This document shows positions 7,736 through 16,473 of a DNA stretch of 64,000 bases, in pieces (position 1 is the first letter of the stretch; every line of letters starts with the position of its first letter). The notes below the pieces were generated by a model. That model was given only the letters and a program-made list of their open reading frames with translations. It searched no databases and had not been told where the DNA came from. The stretch comes from Roseateles violae. GTDB lineage: Bacteria > Pseudomonadota > Gammaproteobacteria > Burkholderiales > Burkholderiaceae_C. The stretch spans positions 620,001-684,000 of the forward strand of contig NZ_JAUHHC010000002.1 of NCBI RefSeq assembly GCF_030410485.1, read 5' to 3'. The position numbers were made by a program, and so were the translations under genes.

Positions 7736-8937
7736 AGCAGCAATCCCAAACTAGCTCCTCCCTGCCGCTGGCGGGCCTGACCGTCGTCGAGTTCACGCAC
7801 ATGGTGATGGGCCCCAGCATCGGCCTGATCCTGGCGGACCTCGGCGCGGAGGTCGTGAAGATCGAGCCGCTGGAAGGCGACAACACGCGCCGCCTGGGCG
7901 GCTCGGGCGCCGGCTATTTCCCGATGTACAACCGCAACAAGGCCAGCCTGGCGCTCGATGTGAAGACGCCGGCCGGCCGCGATGCGGCGCTGCGCCTGAT
8001 AGAAACGGCCGACATCGTGATCGAGAACTTCCGCCAGGGCGCGATGGACGGTCTCGGCTTCGGCTACGAGGCGCTGGCCGAGCGCAACCCGCGGCTGATC
8101 TACTGCTCGGGCAAGGGCTTTCTGTCGGGCCCCTACGCGCACCGGACGGCGCTCGACGAGGTGGCGCAGATGATGGGCGGCCTGGCCTATATGACCGGGC
8201 TGCCGGACAAGCCGATGCGCGCCGGCGCCTCGGTGATCGACGTCACCGGCGCGATGTTTGGCGTCATCGGCATCCTGGCGGCGCTGGAGCAGCGCCACCG
8301 CAGCGGGCGCGGCCAGCGGGTCACCACCTCGCTGTACGAGACGACGGCCTTCCTCGTCGGCCAGCATATGGCGCAGTACGCCGTCACCGGCAAGCCGGCG
8401 CCGCCGATGTCGCAGCGCCAGTCGGCATGGGCGGTCTACGACGTGTTCCAGACCGGCGACGGCGAAAAGGTTTTTGTCGCGGTGGTCAGCGACACGCAAT
8501 GGCGCGGCTTCTGCAAGGCCTTCCGGCTGGACGATCTCGCGGCGGACCCGACGCTGGACCGCAACAACGATCGCGTGCGCCAGCGCGAGCGCATTCTTCC
8601 GCTGATCGCCGAGCGCTTCCGCGCGCTGAGCCAGGCCGAGCTGATGGCGCAGCTGGAGCAGATCGGCCTGCCCTTCGCACCGGTCGCCAGGCCGGAGCAG
8701 CTGTTCGACGACCCGCAGCTGAATGCCGCCGGAGGACTGGTGCCGCTCAGCCTGCCCGGTGGCGGGACGACCAAGCTGCCGGCCCTGCCGATCGAGCTGG
8801 ACAGCCGCCGTTTCGGCCTGCGCCGCGACCTGCCCGCGATCGGCGAGGGCGGCCTGGAGAAGCTGCGGGCCGCCGGGCTGTGCGAGGCCGAATTGCGGGC
8901 GCTGCTGGACCAGGGCGTGCTGCGCGCGGAGGACTGA
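7732..8937 (+). CDS. Class III (CaiB/BaiF) CoA-transferase
   Basis: 401 residues of the family III CoA-transferase fold. The N-terminus LAGLTVVEFTHMVMGP, the KIEPLEGD and NRNKASLALD motifs, and the catalytic Asp in TALDEVAQ (D142) are all present. These enzymes move CoA from succinyl-CoA or a similar donor to a carboxylate through an aspartyl-CoA anhydride. ATG overlaps the stop of the lyase gene (ATGA), and the LeuC-like gene starts three bases after its stop. It most likely activates the hydroxy acid made by the LeuCD-like pair so that the lyase can cleave it. Confidence 0.93.
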   Translation: MKQQSQTSSSLPLAGLTVVEFTHMVMGPSIGLILADLGAEVVKIEPLEGDNTRRLGGSGAGYFPMYNRNKASLALDVKTPAGRDAALRLIETADIVIENFRQGAMDGLGFGYEALAERNPRLIYCSGKGFLSGPYAHRTALDEVAQMMGGLAYMTGLPDKPMRAGASVIDVTGAMFGVIGILAALEQRHRSGRGQRVTTSLYETTAFLVGQHMAQYAVTGKPAPPMSQRQSAWAVYDVFQTGDGEKVFVAVVSDTQWRGFCKAFRLDDLAADPTLDRNNDRVRQRERILPLIAERFRALSQAELMAQLEQIGLPFAPVARPEQLFDDPQLNAAGGLVPLSLPGGGTTKLPALPIELDSRRFGLRRDLPAIGEGGLEKLRAAGLCEAELRALLDQGVLRAED

Positions 8938-8940
8938 GTC

Positions 8941-10350
8941 ATGCCCGGCCAATCGCTGTTCGACAAAATCTGGGCCAGCCACCGCATCGCCGACCTCGAT
9001 GCCGAGGGCAGCAGCGCGCTGCTCTACATCGACCGCATCATGCTGCACGAGCGCACTGGCGGCGTGGCCCTGCGCTCGCTGTCGCAGCGCGGCCTGCCGG
9101 TGCGCTCGCCGCGGCAGGTCTTCGCCACCTTAGACCATATCGTCGACACCTTTCCCGGCCGCAGCGACATGACGCTGGTGCCCAGCGGCAGCGAGTTCAT
9201 CCGGACCACCCGCGAGGAGGCCCGGCGTGCGGGCATCCAGCTCTTCGACCTCGACGACGAGCGCCAGGGCATCGTCCATGTGATCTCGCCCGAGCAGGGC
9301 ATCGTGCTGCCCGGTGCCACGCTGGTTTGTCCGGACAGCCACACCTGCACTCAAGGCGCGTTCGGAGCGCTGGCCTGGGGCATCGGCTCATCGGAGGCCG
9401 AGCATGCGCTGGCGACCCAGGCGCTGCGGGTGCGCAAGCCGCGCTCGATGCGGGTGCGCTTCACCGGCCAGCGCCCGCATGGCGTCGGCGCCAAGGATAT
9501 GGCGCTGGCGCTGATCGCCCGTGATGGGGCCGATGGCGGGCAGCGCTGCGTCATCGAATTCGAGGGCGAGGCCGTGCAATCGCTGGATCTCGCCGGTCGT
9601 CAGACGCTGTGCAATATGGCCGTCGAATATTCGGCCTTCGGCACCCTGATCGCACCCGACGAGCAGGTCTTCGCCGCCCTGAAGGGCCGGCCTTACGCGC
9701 CGCAAGGCGCGCTGTGGGAGCGGGCATTGGCGAGTTGGCGCTGGCTGCGCAGCGATCCGGATGCGCGTTTCGATGTGGAGCGGAGCTTGGACGTGTCGGG
9801 GCTGGCGCCGATGATCAGCTGGGGCACAAGCCCGGAGCATGCGGCCGCGATCGACGGGGTGGTGCCGGAGCCGAGCGCGCAGCGCAGCGCGAGCCGCGCC
9901 GAGGCGGCGGGCCGTGCGCTTGCCTATATGGAGCTCACACCCGGGCAGCGGCTGGCCGGACTGCCGATCACGGCCGCCTTCATCGGCTCCTGCACCAACG
10001 GCCGGCTGGACGATCTGCGCGCCGCCGCGAGCCTGCTGCGCGGCCGCCGCGTGGCGCCTCAGGTGCGCGCGATCTGCGTGCCCGGTTCGACGCAGGTCAA
10101 GCGCGCCGCCGAGGCGGAAGGGCTCGACCGGGTCTTCACCGACGCCGGCTTCGAATGGCGCGAGGCCGGTTGCTCGATGTGCTTCTTTGCCGGCGGCGAA
10201 AGCTTCGCCCGAGCTGAGCGCGTCGTGAGCACGACCAACCGCAACTTCGAAGGCCGCCAGGGCCCGCAGGTGCGCACCCATCTTGCCAGCCCGGTCACGG
10301 TCGCAGCGTCCGCACTGAGCGGCTGCCTGGCCGACCCCAGGAGCTTTTGA
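8941..10350 (+). CDS. LeuC-like large subunit of an aconitase-family hydro-lyase
   Basis: 469 residues, the usual length for the 3-isopropylmalate dehydratase large subunit. The three cysteines that bind the [4Fe-4S] cluster are present: C351 in FIGSCTNGR and C411/C414 in GCSMCFF. VCPDSHTCTQGAFG and GIGSSEAEHALA are further aconitase-family motifs. Because it is linked to a CoA-transferase and a lyase rather than to leuB or leuA, it is more likely a catabolic hydratase (citraconate, maleate or dimethylmaleate type) than a leucine enzyme. The stop overlaps the start of the small subunit by one base. Confidence 0.9.
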   Translation: MPGQSLFDKIWASHRIADLDAEGSSALLYIDRIMLHERTGGVALRSLSQRGLPVRSPRQVFATLDHIVDTFPGRSDMTLVPSGSEFIRTTREEARRAGIQLFDLDDERQGIVHVISPEQGIVLPGATLVCPDSHTCTQGAFGALAWGIGSSEAEHALATQALRVRKPRSMRVRFTGQRPHGVGAKDMALALIARDGADGGQRCVIEFEGEAVQSLDLAGRQTLCNMAVEYSAFGTLIAPDEQVFAALKGRPYAPQGALWERALASWRWLRSDPDARFDVERSLDVSGLAPMISWGTSPEHAAAIDGVVPEPSAQRSASRAEAAGRALAYMELTPGQRLAGLPITAAFIGSCTNGRLDDLRAAASLLRGRRVAPQVRAICVPGSTQVKRAAEAEGLDRVFTDAGFEWREAGCSMCFFAGGESFARAERVVSTTNRNFEGRQGPQVRTHLASPVTVAASALSGCLADPRSF

Positions 10351-10976
10351 TGACGCGACGTTTCACCGCACACACCGGCGTGGTCGCAGTGCTGCAGCGC
10401 GACAACGTCGACACCGACGCCATCATTCCGTCCCGAGAAATGAAGCAGGTCGGCAAGACTGGCCTGGCCGACGGCTTGTTCGCGAACTGGCGCTACACGG
10501 ATGTGGCAAGTCGCCAACCCAACCCGGAGTTCGTGCTCAATCGCGCAAACCAGGCGGGCACGACGATCCTGCTGGCGGGCCACAATTTTGGCTGCGGTTC
10601 CTCCCGGGAGCACGCCGTATGGGCGCTTTCCGAGTGGGGCATCAAGGTCATCATCGCCCCGAGCTTCGGCGCCATCTTCTTCGAAAACTGCGTGCGAAAC
10701 GGCGTACTCCCCTTGGCACTAGAAGCTGCAGCGGTGGCGCAGATAGCCTCAGCGGTATCGGCCGATCCTCAGTCGAGGACAGTGAGCGTCGACCTCGAGC
10801 GATTGCAGATCACCGCGCCCGACGGCACGATGCGGCCATTCGTGCTTGATTCCGAGTACCGGGAGCAGCTCCTATCGGGTCTCGATCAGATCGATCGCAC
10901 GAGCGCGAAGTATGCGGCGCAAATCCAGGCCTTCGAGGACCACCATCGTTCCGGGGAACCCTGGATGTTTCTGTGA
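10350..10976 (+). CDS. LeuD-like small subunit of the aconitase-family hydro-lyase
   Basis: 208 residues with the swivelling domain of LeuD. DNVDTDAIIPSREMK near the N-terminus and the substrate loop NFGCGSSREHAVWAL are both intact; the end HHRSGEPWMF matches LeuD C-termini. AGGAG at 10339-10343, six bases before the ATG and inside the end of leuC, supports this start and tight coupling. It completes the heterodimeric hydro-lyase and is the last gene of the catabolic series. Confidence 0.92.
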   Translation: MTRRFTAHTGVVAVLQRDNVDTDAIIPSREMKQVGKTGLADGLFANWRYTDVASRQPNPEFVLNRANQAGTTILLAGHNFGCGSSREHAVWALSEWGIKVIIAPSFGAIFFENCVRNGVLPLALEAAAVAQIASAVSADPQSRTVSVDLERLQITAPDGTMRPFVLDSEYREQLLSGLDQIDRTSAKYAAQIQAFEDHHRSGEPWMFL

Positions 10977-11239
10977 GTCTTGACGCTCGGTAGCCAAACA
11001 GTCCGTCCCAATCCGGAGCGAGTGTCTTGCCGGCAACCAAACCGTGCCGACTGGTGCCAGCTCGATCTGACGTCTGGTTCTAGTTTCGGCAGTTGGTCTG
11101 CCTCAGCCGGCCGATGGCGGGTAGCGATGCGCCCGAAGCTGAGTACACCGGGATGCCGACGGCGCCTTCGAGTCCGGCGCGGCTGTCCGACGCATCCACC
11201 GGAAGGATGGGTCTCACTGCAGCGGTGCATGTTTGCATT

Positions 11240-11259
11240 ATTACAAATATTGTTGTAAT
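11240..11259. promoter_or_regulatory. Candidate ArsR operator
   Basis: A perfect inverted repeat ATTACAA (11240-11246) / TTGTAAT (11253-11259) with a six-base spacer ends eight bases before the arsR start. ArsR/SmtB repressors bind such AT-rich imperfect 12-2-12 type palindromes at their own promoters. The 260 bases between the leuD stop and this site contain nothing I can identify. Confidence 0.72.
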
Positions 11260-11267
11260 GTTGAGCC

Positions 11268-11618
11268 GTGGACAAGACTACGGCTCTCGCCGCCCTCGGC
11301 GCCCTGGCGCATCCGATCCGCCTTGACGCGTTCCGCGCTCTCGTCGTTGCGGGCCAGACCGGGCTGACGCCAGGTGCTCTGGTCGAGATGCTGGACATTG
11401 CCTACGCCAAGCTCGGCTTCCATCTGAAGGAGTTGAGCGAGGCCGGTCTGGTGACGTCCGAGCAGTTGGGGCGCCACGTTATCTACCGCGCGGTCTACCC
11501 ACAGATGGACGCGCTGCTGAACTATCTGACCGAGAACTGCTGCCAGGGCGCCTGCTGCGAGGTCAACCCGCCGCCACATCTTGCTGCTGATCGCCCAACT
11601 CTGAGGGACACACCATGA
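11268..11618 (+). CDS. arsR: ArsR-family arsenic-responsive repressor
   Basis: 116 residues with a winged helix-turn-helix (LAHPIRLDAFRAL, YAKLGFHLKELSEAGLV). The classical CxC metal site of helix 4 is absent; instead the C-terminus carries C91-C92 and C96-C97 in NCCQGACC. That matches the Acidithiobacillus ferrooxidans type of As(III) site, which lies after the dimer helix. GTG start; an upstream ATG at 11258 is out of frame. The stop overlaps the arsI start by four bases, so it leads the operon it controls. Confidence 0.92.
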   Translation: MDKTTALAALGALAHPIRLDAFRALVVAGQTGLTPGALVEMLDIAYAKLGFHLKELSEAGLVTSEQLGRHVIYRAVYPQMDALLNYLTENCCQGACCEVNPPPHLAADRPTLRDTP

Positions 11619-12103
11619 AGCGCTTCCACGTACACGCCCATGTCGAAGACCTGAAGGCCAGCATCGCCTTCTACTCGGCCTTGTTCGACGCCGCGCCCAC
11701 TCGCGTCGAGGGCGACTATGCCAAATGGATGCTGGACGATCCACGCATCAACTTCGCCATCTCCACCCGCGGCGGCAAGCCGGGCGTCGATCACCTCGGC
11801 ATCCAAACCGACACCGAGGAGGAACTGGTGCATCTGAAGGCCCGCGCCAAGGCGGCCGACATGGCGCTGCTGGACGAAGGTGAGACCACCTGCTGCTACG
11901 CCCACAGCGACAAATACTGGCTGACCGATCCGCAGGGCATCGCCTGGGAGCAGTTCCACACGCTCGGCAGCATCCCCGTTTTTAGCCAGGGACTGCCTGT
12001 TACCGCCGAGCCGGGATCGGCCTGCTGTACAGGCGATGCCCCCAAGCCCAAGGACAACAAGCACTTCCCGATCCCGGTCAACGCGGCCTCGTCGTGCTGC
12101 TGA
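11615..12103 (+). CDS. arsI: ArsI/CadI-type glyoxalase-fold C-As lyase
   Basis: 162 residues of the vicinal-oxygen-chelate fold. Residues expected of ArsI are present: H5, H60 (VDHLGIQ) and E112 (WEQFHT) as metal ligands, and the vicinal pair C93-C94 in TTCCYAHSDKYW that binds trivalent organoarsenicals. ArsI splits the C-As bond of methylarsenite or reduced roxarsone to give As(III). Two more Cys pairs near the C-terminus (ACC and SSCC) are common in this branch and may hold metal. CadI-like proteins of cadmium operons look similar, but arsR and arsC here favour arsenic. Confidence 0.87.
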   Translation: MKRFHVHAHVEDLKASIAFYSALFDAAPTRVEGDYAKWMLDDPRINFAISTRGGKPGVDHLGIQTDTEEELVHLKARAKAADMALLDEGETTCCYAHSDKYWLTDPQGIAWEQFHTLGSIPVFSQGLPVTAEPGSACCTGDAPKPKDNKHFPIPVNAASSCC

Positions 12104-12119
12104 GGCGAGAGACTTCCCT

Positions 12120-12608
12120 GTGACGACCAATGTCCTGATCCTGTGCACGCACAACTCGGCGCGCAGCGCGCTGGCCGAGGGCATGCTGAACCACTGGGCC
12201 CGCCGGTTGAACAAAGACGTGCGTGCCTTCAGCGCTGGCAGCATGCCCAGCGGCCGGATCAATCCCTACGCGCTGAGCACGCTGGCCGCCGCCGGCCTCG
12301 ACACCACCAGCATGCGCTCCAAGAGCTGGGACGAGTTCGCCGGGCCGAATGCGCCGCAGATGCACATCGTCATCACCGTCTGCGACAGCGCAGCCGCCGA
12401 ACAATGCCCGCACTGGCCGGGCAGCCCCGTCCGGGTCCATTGGGGCTACGCCGACCCTTCAAGTGCGGCGGAAGATCAGAAGCTGCAGGCCTTCGAGCTG
12501 ACCCGGCAGGCCATCGGCTACCGGATGCTGCAGCTGCTTGCGCTGCCTCTAGCGGCAATGAGCCCCTCCGAACTGCAGGCGGCGTTGATCGCCATCTCGA
12601 AGGACTGA
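12120..12608 (+). CDS. arsC: Arsenate reductase (LMW phosphatase fold)
   Basis: 162 residues. The P-loop CTHNSARS (C9 to R15, CX5R) lies at the N-terminus, and the redox pair is in TVCDSAAAEQCPHWPG, as in thioredoxin-coupled ArsC. The enzyme reduces As(V) to As(III) in the cytoplasm. GTG start with a purine-rich GAGGCGAGAG just upstream; no ATG is suitably placed. It is 16 bases after arsI and one base before the channel gene. Confidence 0.93.
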   Translation: MTTNVLILCTHNSARSALAEGMLNHWARRLNKDVRAFSAGSMPSGRINPYALSTLAAAGLDTTSMRSKSWDEFAGPNAPQMHIVITVCDSAAAEQCPHWPGSPVRVHWGYADPSSAAEDQKLQAFELTRQAIGYRMLQLLALPLAAMSPSELQAALIAISKD

Positions 12609-12609
12609 G

Positions 12610-13308
12610 GTGAAGCGATCCCTTCTGCGCCGGCTGTTGTCGGAGGGCCTGGGCACGATGCTGCTGCTGGCCGTGGTCATCGGCTCCGGCATCATGGGCG
12701 AGCAGCTGGCCGGCGGCAACGTCGCCATCGCACTGCTGGCGAACACGCTGGCGACGGCGGGCGGCCTGTATGTGCTGATCGAGGTCTTCGGACCTGTCAG
12801 CGGCGCTCACTTCAATCCCGCCGTGTCGCTCGTGATGGCGGCGCGCGGGCAGTTGCGCTGGAGCGAACTGGGGCCGTACATCGGCGTCCAGATGCTGGGC
12901 GGCCTTCTGGGTGCTTGGCTGGCTCATGCGATGTTCGACTTGCCGCTGTTGGAGGTCTCGACCAAGCTGCGTACAGGCACAGGGCAATGGCTGGCCGAGG
13001 GCGCGGCGACGTTCGGCCTGTTGTTGGTGATCTTGCGGGCGCCAGCGCACCGGGTGGCGGCGATGGTGGCTGCCTATATCGGCGCGGCCTACTGGTTCAC
13101 GGCCTCGACCTCGTTCGCCAATCCGGCAGCGGTCTTCGGCCGGATGTTCAGCGACAGTTTCGCGGGCATCGCGCCGGCGAATGCCCCGAGCTTCATCCTC
13201 GCCGAACTCGCTGGCGCTGCACTCGGGGTGCTCGCGCACCTGGCGCTCGGCACGCCCGCGTCGGCCGTGCCGCAAGCCGAGTCACCGCTTCGGCAAGAAC
13301 GAGGCTAG
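12610..13308 (+). CDS. MIP-family channel of the arsenic operon (AqpS-like)
   Basis: 232 residues, about six membrane helices, with both channel motifs: HFNPAVS in the first half and FANPAAVFGR in the second. No ArsB or Acr3 pump is present, so this aquaglyceroporin-type channel takes that place, as AqpS does in Sinorhizobium meliloti, letting As(III) made by ArsC and ArsI leave down its gradient. GTG start one base after the arsC stop. Confidence 0.87.
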   Translation: MKRSLLRRLLSEGLGTMLLLAVVIGSGIMGEQLAGGNVAIALLANTLATAGGLYVLIEVFGPVSGAHFNPAVSLVMAARGQLRWSELGPYIGVQMLGGLLGAWLAHAMFDLPLLEVSTKLRTGTGQWLAEGAATFGLLLVILRAPAHRVAAMVAAYIGAAYWFTASTSFANPAAVFGRMFSDSFAGIAPANAPSFILAELAGAALGVLAHLALGTPASAVPQAESPLRQERG

Positions 13309-13310
13309 CC

Positions 13311-13748
13311 ATGGGTATTCGTGTCGCCATGCCCAGCGATGCTCCAGCCATCGCGGACATCTACGGGCCTATCGTGAGCAACACGGCCATCTCGTTCGAG
13401 CTCGAAGCGCCGAGTGTGGAGCAGATGCGCGAACGGATCGAGACCACCTTGCACACGCTGCCCTGGCTGGTCGGCGTGGACGATCACGGCCGCGTGAATG
13501 GCTACGCCTATGCCAGCCGACACCGCGAACGGCCCGCATATCAATGGGCCGTCGACACGACGGCCTAGGTGCGAGAAGACGCTCGCGGTCAGGGCGTTCG
13601 CAAGCGCCTCTACGTCGAGCTCAAGACCAGGCTGATTGAGCTTGGCTACTTCCAGGCCTTCGCTGGCATCGCCTTGCCGAATGCGGCAAGTGTCGCGCTG
13701 CATGAGTCGGTCGGCTTCACGCCCGTCGGTGTGTACCGCAGCTGGAGT
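13311..13748 (+). pseudogene. arsN: Broken arsN-type GNAT acetyltransferase
   Basis: The frame opens at ATG 13311 with MGIRVAMPSDAPAIADIYGP, typical of ArsN1/phosphinothricin acetyltransferases, and stops at an in-frame TAG (13566-13568) where homologues have Tyr (VDTTA-stop-VREDARGQG). The same frame then continues through the acetyl-CoA site and the LPNAASVALHESVGFTPVGVYR motif. Two more faults are seen: the pyrophosphate loop reads RGQGVR instead of RGQGVG, and after VYR (about 13741) the expected C-terminal Trp-rich end is replaced by unrelated sequence. ArsN1 acetylates trivalent organoarsenic antibiotics. It is the last gene of the operon and appears dead. Confidence 0.8.
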
Positions 13749-13805
13749 GCGACCAACGACGGTTTTCACATATTGGGCTGCGAAGGAAGACGCCGAAGCG
13801 CAGCG

Positions 13806-15161
13806 CTACTCGTACAAATACGCTGTCATTACCGGGGCGCCGTTCTCGTCGTCACCCCCAAGGATCAGCAGCCGGCCATCGGGCAGGCGCGACACCGTGT
13901 GCCAGGCCCGGCCCAGGGGCATCGCCGGCAAGACCTCTGCGCCGTTGCTGCGATAGGCCGCGGCGCTCGGCGTCGCGCGCTCCTCGTCATTGGTCCAGCC
14001 GCCAAACAGCAGCACCTGCTCGTCGGGCAGCAGCACGCCCTGGACGAGGCTGCGTGGACGCTCCAGATCGGGCTGCGGCGTGATGCGAGCGCTGTTCGGA
14101 TCGAACTGCAACACCGTCGCCAGCGGCACGATGCGCTGCGGCGCGTCGATGACCTCCCCGCCGAGGATCAGCACCCGGCCGTCGGCGAGCCGGTGCGCCT
14201 GGTGCAGCGAGCGGCGGTCGGCGACGACGCCGTCGACCGGCGCGAAGCTCTCGCTGCGCGGATCGAAGATCTCGGCAAACCAATGGTTGCCATCGGGATG
14301 CAGGCCGCCGGCGATCAGCACGCGGCCGTCCTGCAACAAGGTCGCGCTTGGGTATTCGCGCACATGGCGCATCCGCGCCGCGACCAGGCGGAACTGTCGC
14401 GTCATCGGATCCCACAGCTCGACCGTGTCGCGCGCGGCGCCCCCGACCAGCAGCACCCGGCCATCGGCCAGCGCCACCGCGGCATGGCGGTTGCGCGGCT
14501 GCTGCAGCCGCCCGCCGTCGACGACCGCGCCGTTGCGCTCGTCGACCAGATCGGTGATGGGCCCGATGTTCAGGCCTAGCTGTCCGCCGACGACCAGGAT
14601 CTGGCCGTCGGCCAGCCGCGTCGCCGTATGGCCGCTGCGGCCGGAACGCAGCCTACCGATGCGGGTGAAAGTTCGCGTCAGCGGATCGAAGCGATCGATC
14701 GCATCGGACATCACCGGCCCGCCGCGCGAACCGCCCAGCACGATGATGGCGCCGTCAGCGGCCGTCGCCACCGCGTGATATTGCAGCGCGAAGGGCATCG
14801 CCAGCGGCTGGTAGCGGCCGCGAAAGCCGACCTGCAGATCGAGCTCGCGGCGCAGCGGCGGCCGACCCGGCGCCTCGACGATCAGCGTGTAGCGGCAGCT
14901 GCGGTCCAGCGCCGGAGTCTCAACCGGGACGCCGCTGCTGACCGGGCCGATGTCGGGCTCGATCCGCCCCTGGCCGCCGGCGAACACGGCCGTCAGCCGT
15001 GCCCGCTCGCCGACGCAGTGGCTGGCCGCCGCGGCACCGAAGCTCGTGATTGCGGGCGCCGGCTCGCTGCCGTCGCTGCCACCGCCGCCGCAGGCTGTCA
15101 GGGCCAGTGCGGCTGCGCTGCCAAGCCATTCGCGCCGCCGCATTGAATTGGGTTTCGACAT
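13806..15161 (-). CDS. Kelch-repeat lipoprotein
   Basis: 451 residues. The N-terminus has a twin-arginine-like RRREWLGSAA followed by a lipobox LTAC and a Gly/Ser linker, so it is exported and lipidated. The rest is a series of Kelch-type blades, each ending in ILVVGG or VLLVGG and followed by a FDP or WDP motif (SGHTATRLADGQILVVGG, RNRHAAVALADGRVLLVGG, AHRLADGRVLILGG, WHTVSRLPDGRLLILGG), forming a probable six- or seven-bladed propeller. Function unknown. GGAG seven bases before the ATG at 15161 fixes the start. Divergent from the LysR gene. Confidence 0.82.
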   Translation of the reverse strand: MSKPNSMRRREWLGSAAALALTACGGGGSDGSEPAPAITSFGAAAASHCVGERARLTAVFAGGQGRIEPDIGPVSSGVPVETPALDRSCRYTLIVEAPGRPPLRRELDLQVGFRGRYQPLAMPFALQYHAVATAADGAIIVLGGSRGGPVMSDAIDRFDPLTRTFTRIGRLRSGRSGHTATRLADGQILVVGGQLGLNIGPITDLVDERNGAVVDGGRLQQPRNRHAAVALADGRVLLVGGAARDTVELWDPMTRQFRLVAARMRHVREYPSATLLQDGRVLIAGGLHPDGNHWFAEIFDPRSESFAPVDGVVADRRSLHQAHRLADGRVLILGGEVIDAPQRIVPLATVLQFDPNSARITPQPDLERPRSLVQGVLLPDEQVLLFGGWTNDEERATPSAAAYRSNGAEVLPAMPLGRAWHTVSRLPDGRLLILGGDDENGAPVMTAYLYE

Positions 15162-15273
15162 TTGCAGACTCCGGTGTGGGACGGCCCTTCGTGGCCGATA
15201 ACGGTGAATTGCGGCGCATTCTGGGTCGCGGCCGCGGCGCCGCAAATTGCCTTTTCGGTGATACCTTTCGGGT

Positions 15274-16194
15274 ATGAGCAACGCCCCGGCCCTGCGCAGC
15301 ATCGACATCCGGCAACTGCGTTATTTCCTGGTCGTGGCCGAGGAGCTGAACTTCCGCCGTGCGGCCGAACGCCTGCACATCACCCAGCCGCCGCTGTCGC
15401 GCCAGATCGCCGCGCTGGAGGCTGCACTGGGCCAGGCGCTGCTGGAGCGCAGCGGCGGCCCAACGACGACCCGCCTGACCGCAGCTGGCCAGCTGGCGCG
15501 CAGCGAATTCGCGGCCGCCGTGGTCGCCTTTGATGCGGCGCTGCAGCGCATCGTCAGCGCAGCCGGCCCGGAGCGCACCAGGCTGCGGCTGGGCCTACCC
15601 TGGTGGGTCGACATGAGCGGCTTCGGCGGAATCGAGCAAGCTCTGCGCCGCGGTGGCGAACTGCCGCCGCTGGAACCGGTGCTGGCCAATAGCGTCGAAC
15701 TGTTCGGGCAGTTGCAGAGCGGCGAGATCGATGCCGCGTTGCTGACGATGCCCCAAGAGCTGCACGGCCTCGTCCATCATCCGGTCGTCCGCCTGCCCCA
15801 TGTGGCGCTGGTCCCGGCTGCCAGCCCCTTGGCGCGCAAGCGGACGCTGCGCCTGCGCGATCTGGAAAGCCTGCCGCCGTTCCTGCGCTTCAACAAGCGC
15901 GTCAATCCGGCGCTGTGGCTGCACTACCAGCGCTTCTACGACGCGGCCGGCTTTAAACCGCCGCGCGAGCTGGATGTGCCGGCCAGCACCGCGGTGGCGC
16001 AGATTGCCGCCGGTCGCGGCTGCACGGTGATGCCGGCGGCCTTCGCGCGCCAGCGCTATCCCGGCGTCGTTGCACGGCGTCTGCTTGACGAGATCTATGT
16101 TGAGTTGCATCTGGTGCTCGCTGAGCGTTTGGAGCCGGCGCTGGCCCGCGCTCTGCACTCACGCATCGAGATGCTGGCGGCAGCGCTCGGATGA
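15274..16194 (+). CDS. LysR-family transcriptional regulator
   Basis: 306 residues: N-terminal winged helix (DIRQLRYFLVVAEELNFRRAAERLHITQPPLSRQIAALE) and a LysR_substrate domain (from about residue 95). The effector is not predictable. It lies back to back with the Kelch lipoprotein, separated by 112 bases, which is the usual arrangement for a LysR regulator and its target. The 280 bases after it hold no gene. Confidence 0.92.
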   Translation: MSNAPALRSIDIRQLRYFLVVAEELNFRRAAERLHITQPPLSRQIAALEAALGQALLERSGGPTTTRLTAAGQLARSEFAAAVVAFDAALQRIVSAAGPERTRLRLGLPWWVDMSGFGGIEQALRRGGELPPLEPVLANSVELFGQLQSGEIDAALLTMPQELHGLVHHPVVRLPHVALVPAASPLARKRTLRLRDLESLPPFLRFNKRVNPALWLHYQRFYDAAGFKPPRELDVPASTAVAQIAAGRGCTVMPAAFARQRYPGVVARRLLDEIYVELHLVLAERLEPALARALHSRIEMLAAALG

Positions 16195-16473
16195 CGGTGA
16201 GCGTAGCCCTCGTGTTGAATCACTTCGCTGCTGGCGGTGGCGCAAGCAAGCGCAGGCAAGGGCAGCCACTGACTAGGCGTGAAGCTTCAATAGCTTCATC
16301 AGCTGAGATTGATCGTCGCCAGGCTCCTAGGCCTATGGCTTGCCTCGATCGTCCGGCAACTAGTCGTTTCGGCCAGAAGCCGACATCGCCGAGCGGCGGC
16401 ATTCCGGCCGCCCATCAGGGAAGCCTATCCTCGGCTCCCGGTTGCGCAGGCTAGAACGAGACCGATCGCGTAC

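Noticed and set aside
8941-10976. Leucine biosynthesis genes leuCD
   Set aside because: No leuA or leuB nearby and tight linkage to a CoA-transferase and lyase; a catabolic hydro-lyase is more likely, though the leucine role cannot be excluded from sequence alone.
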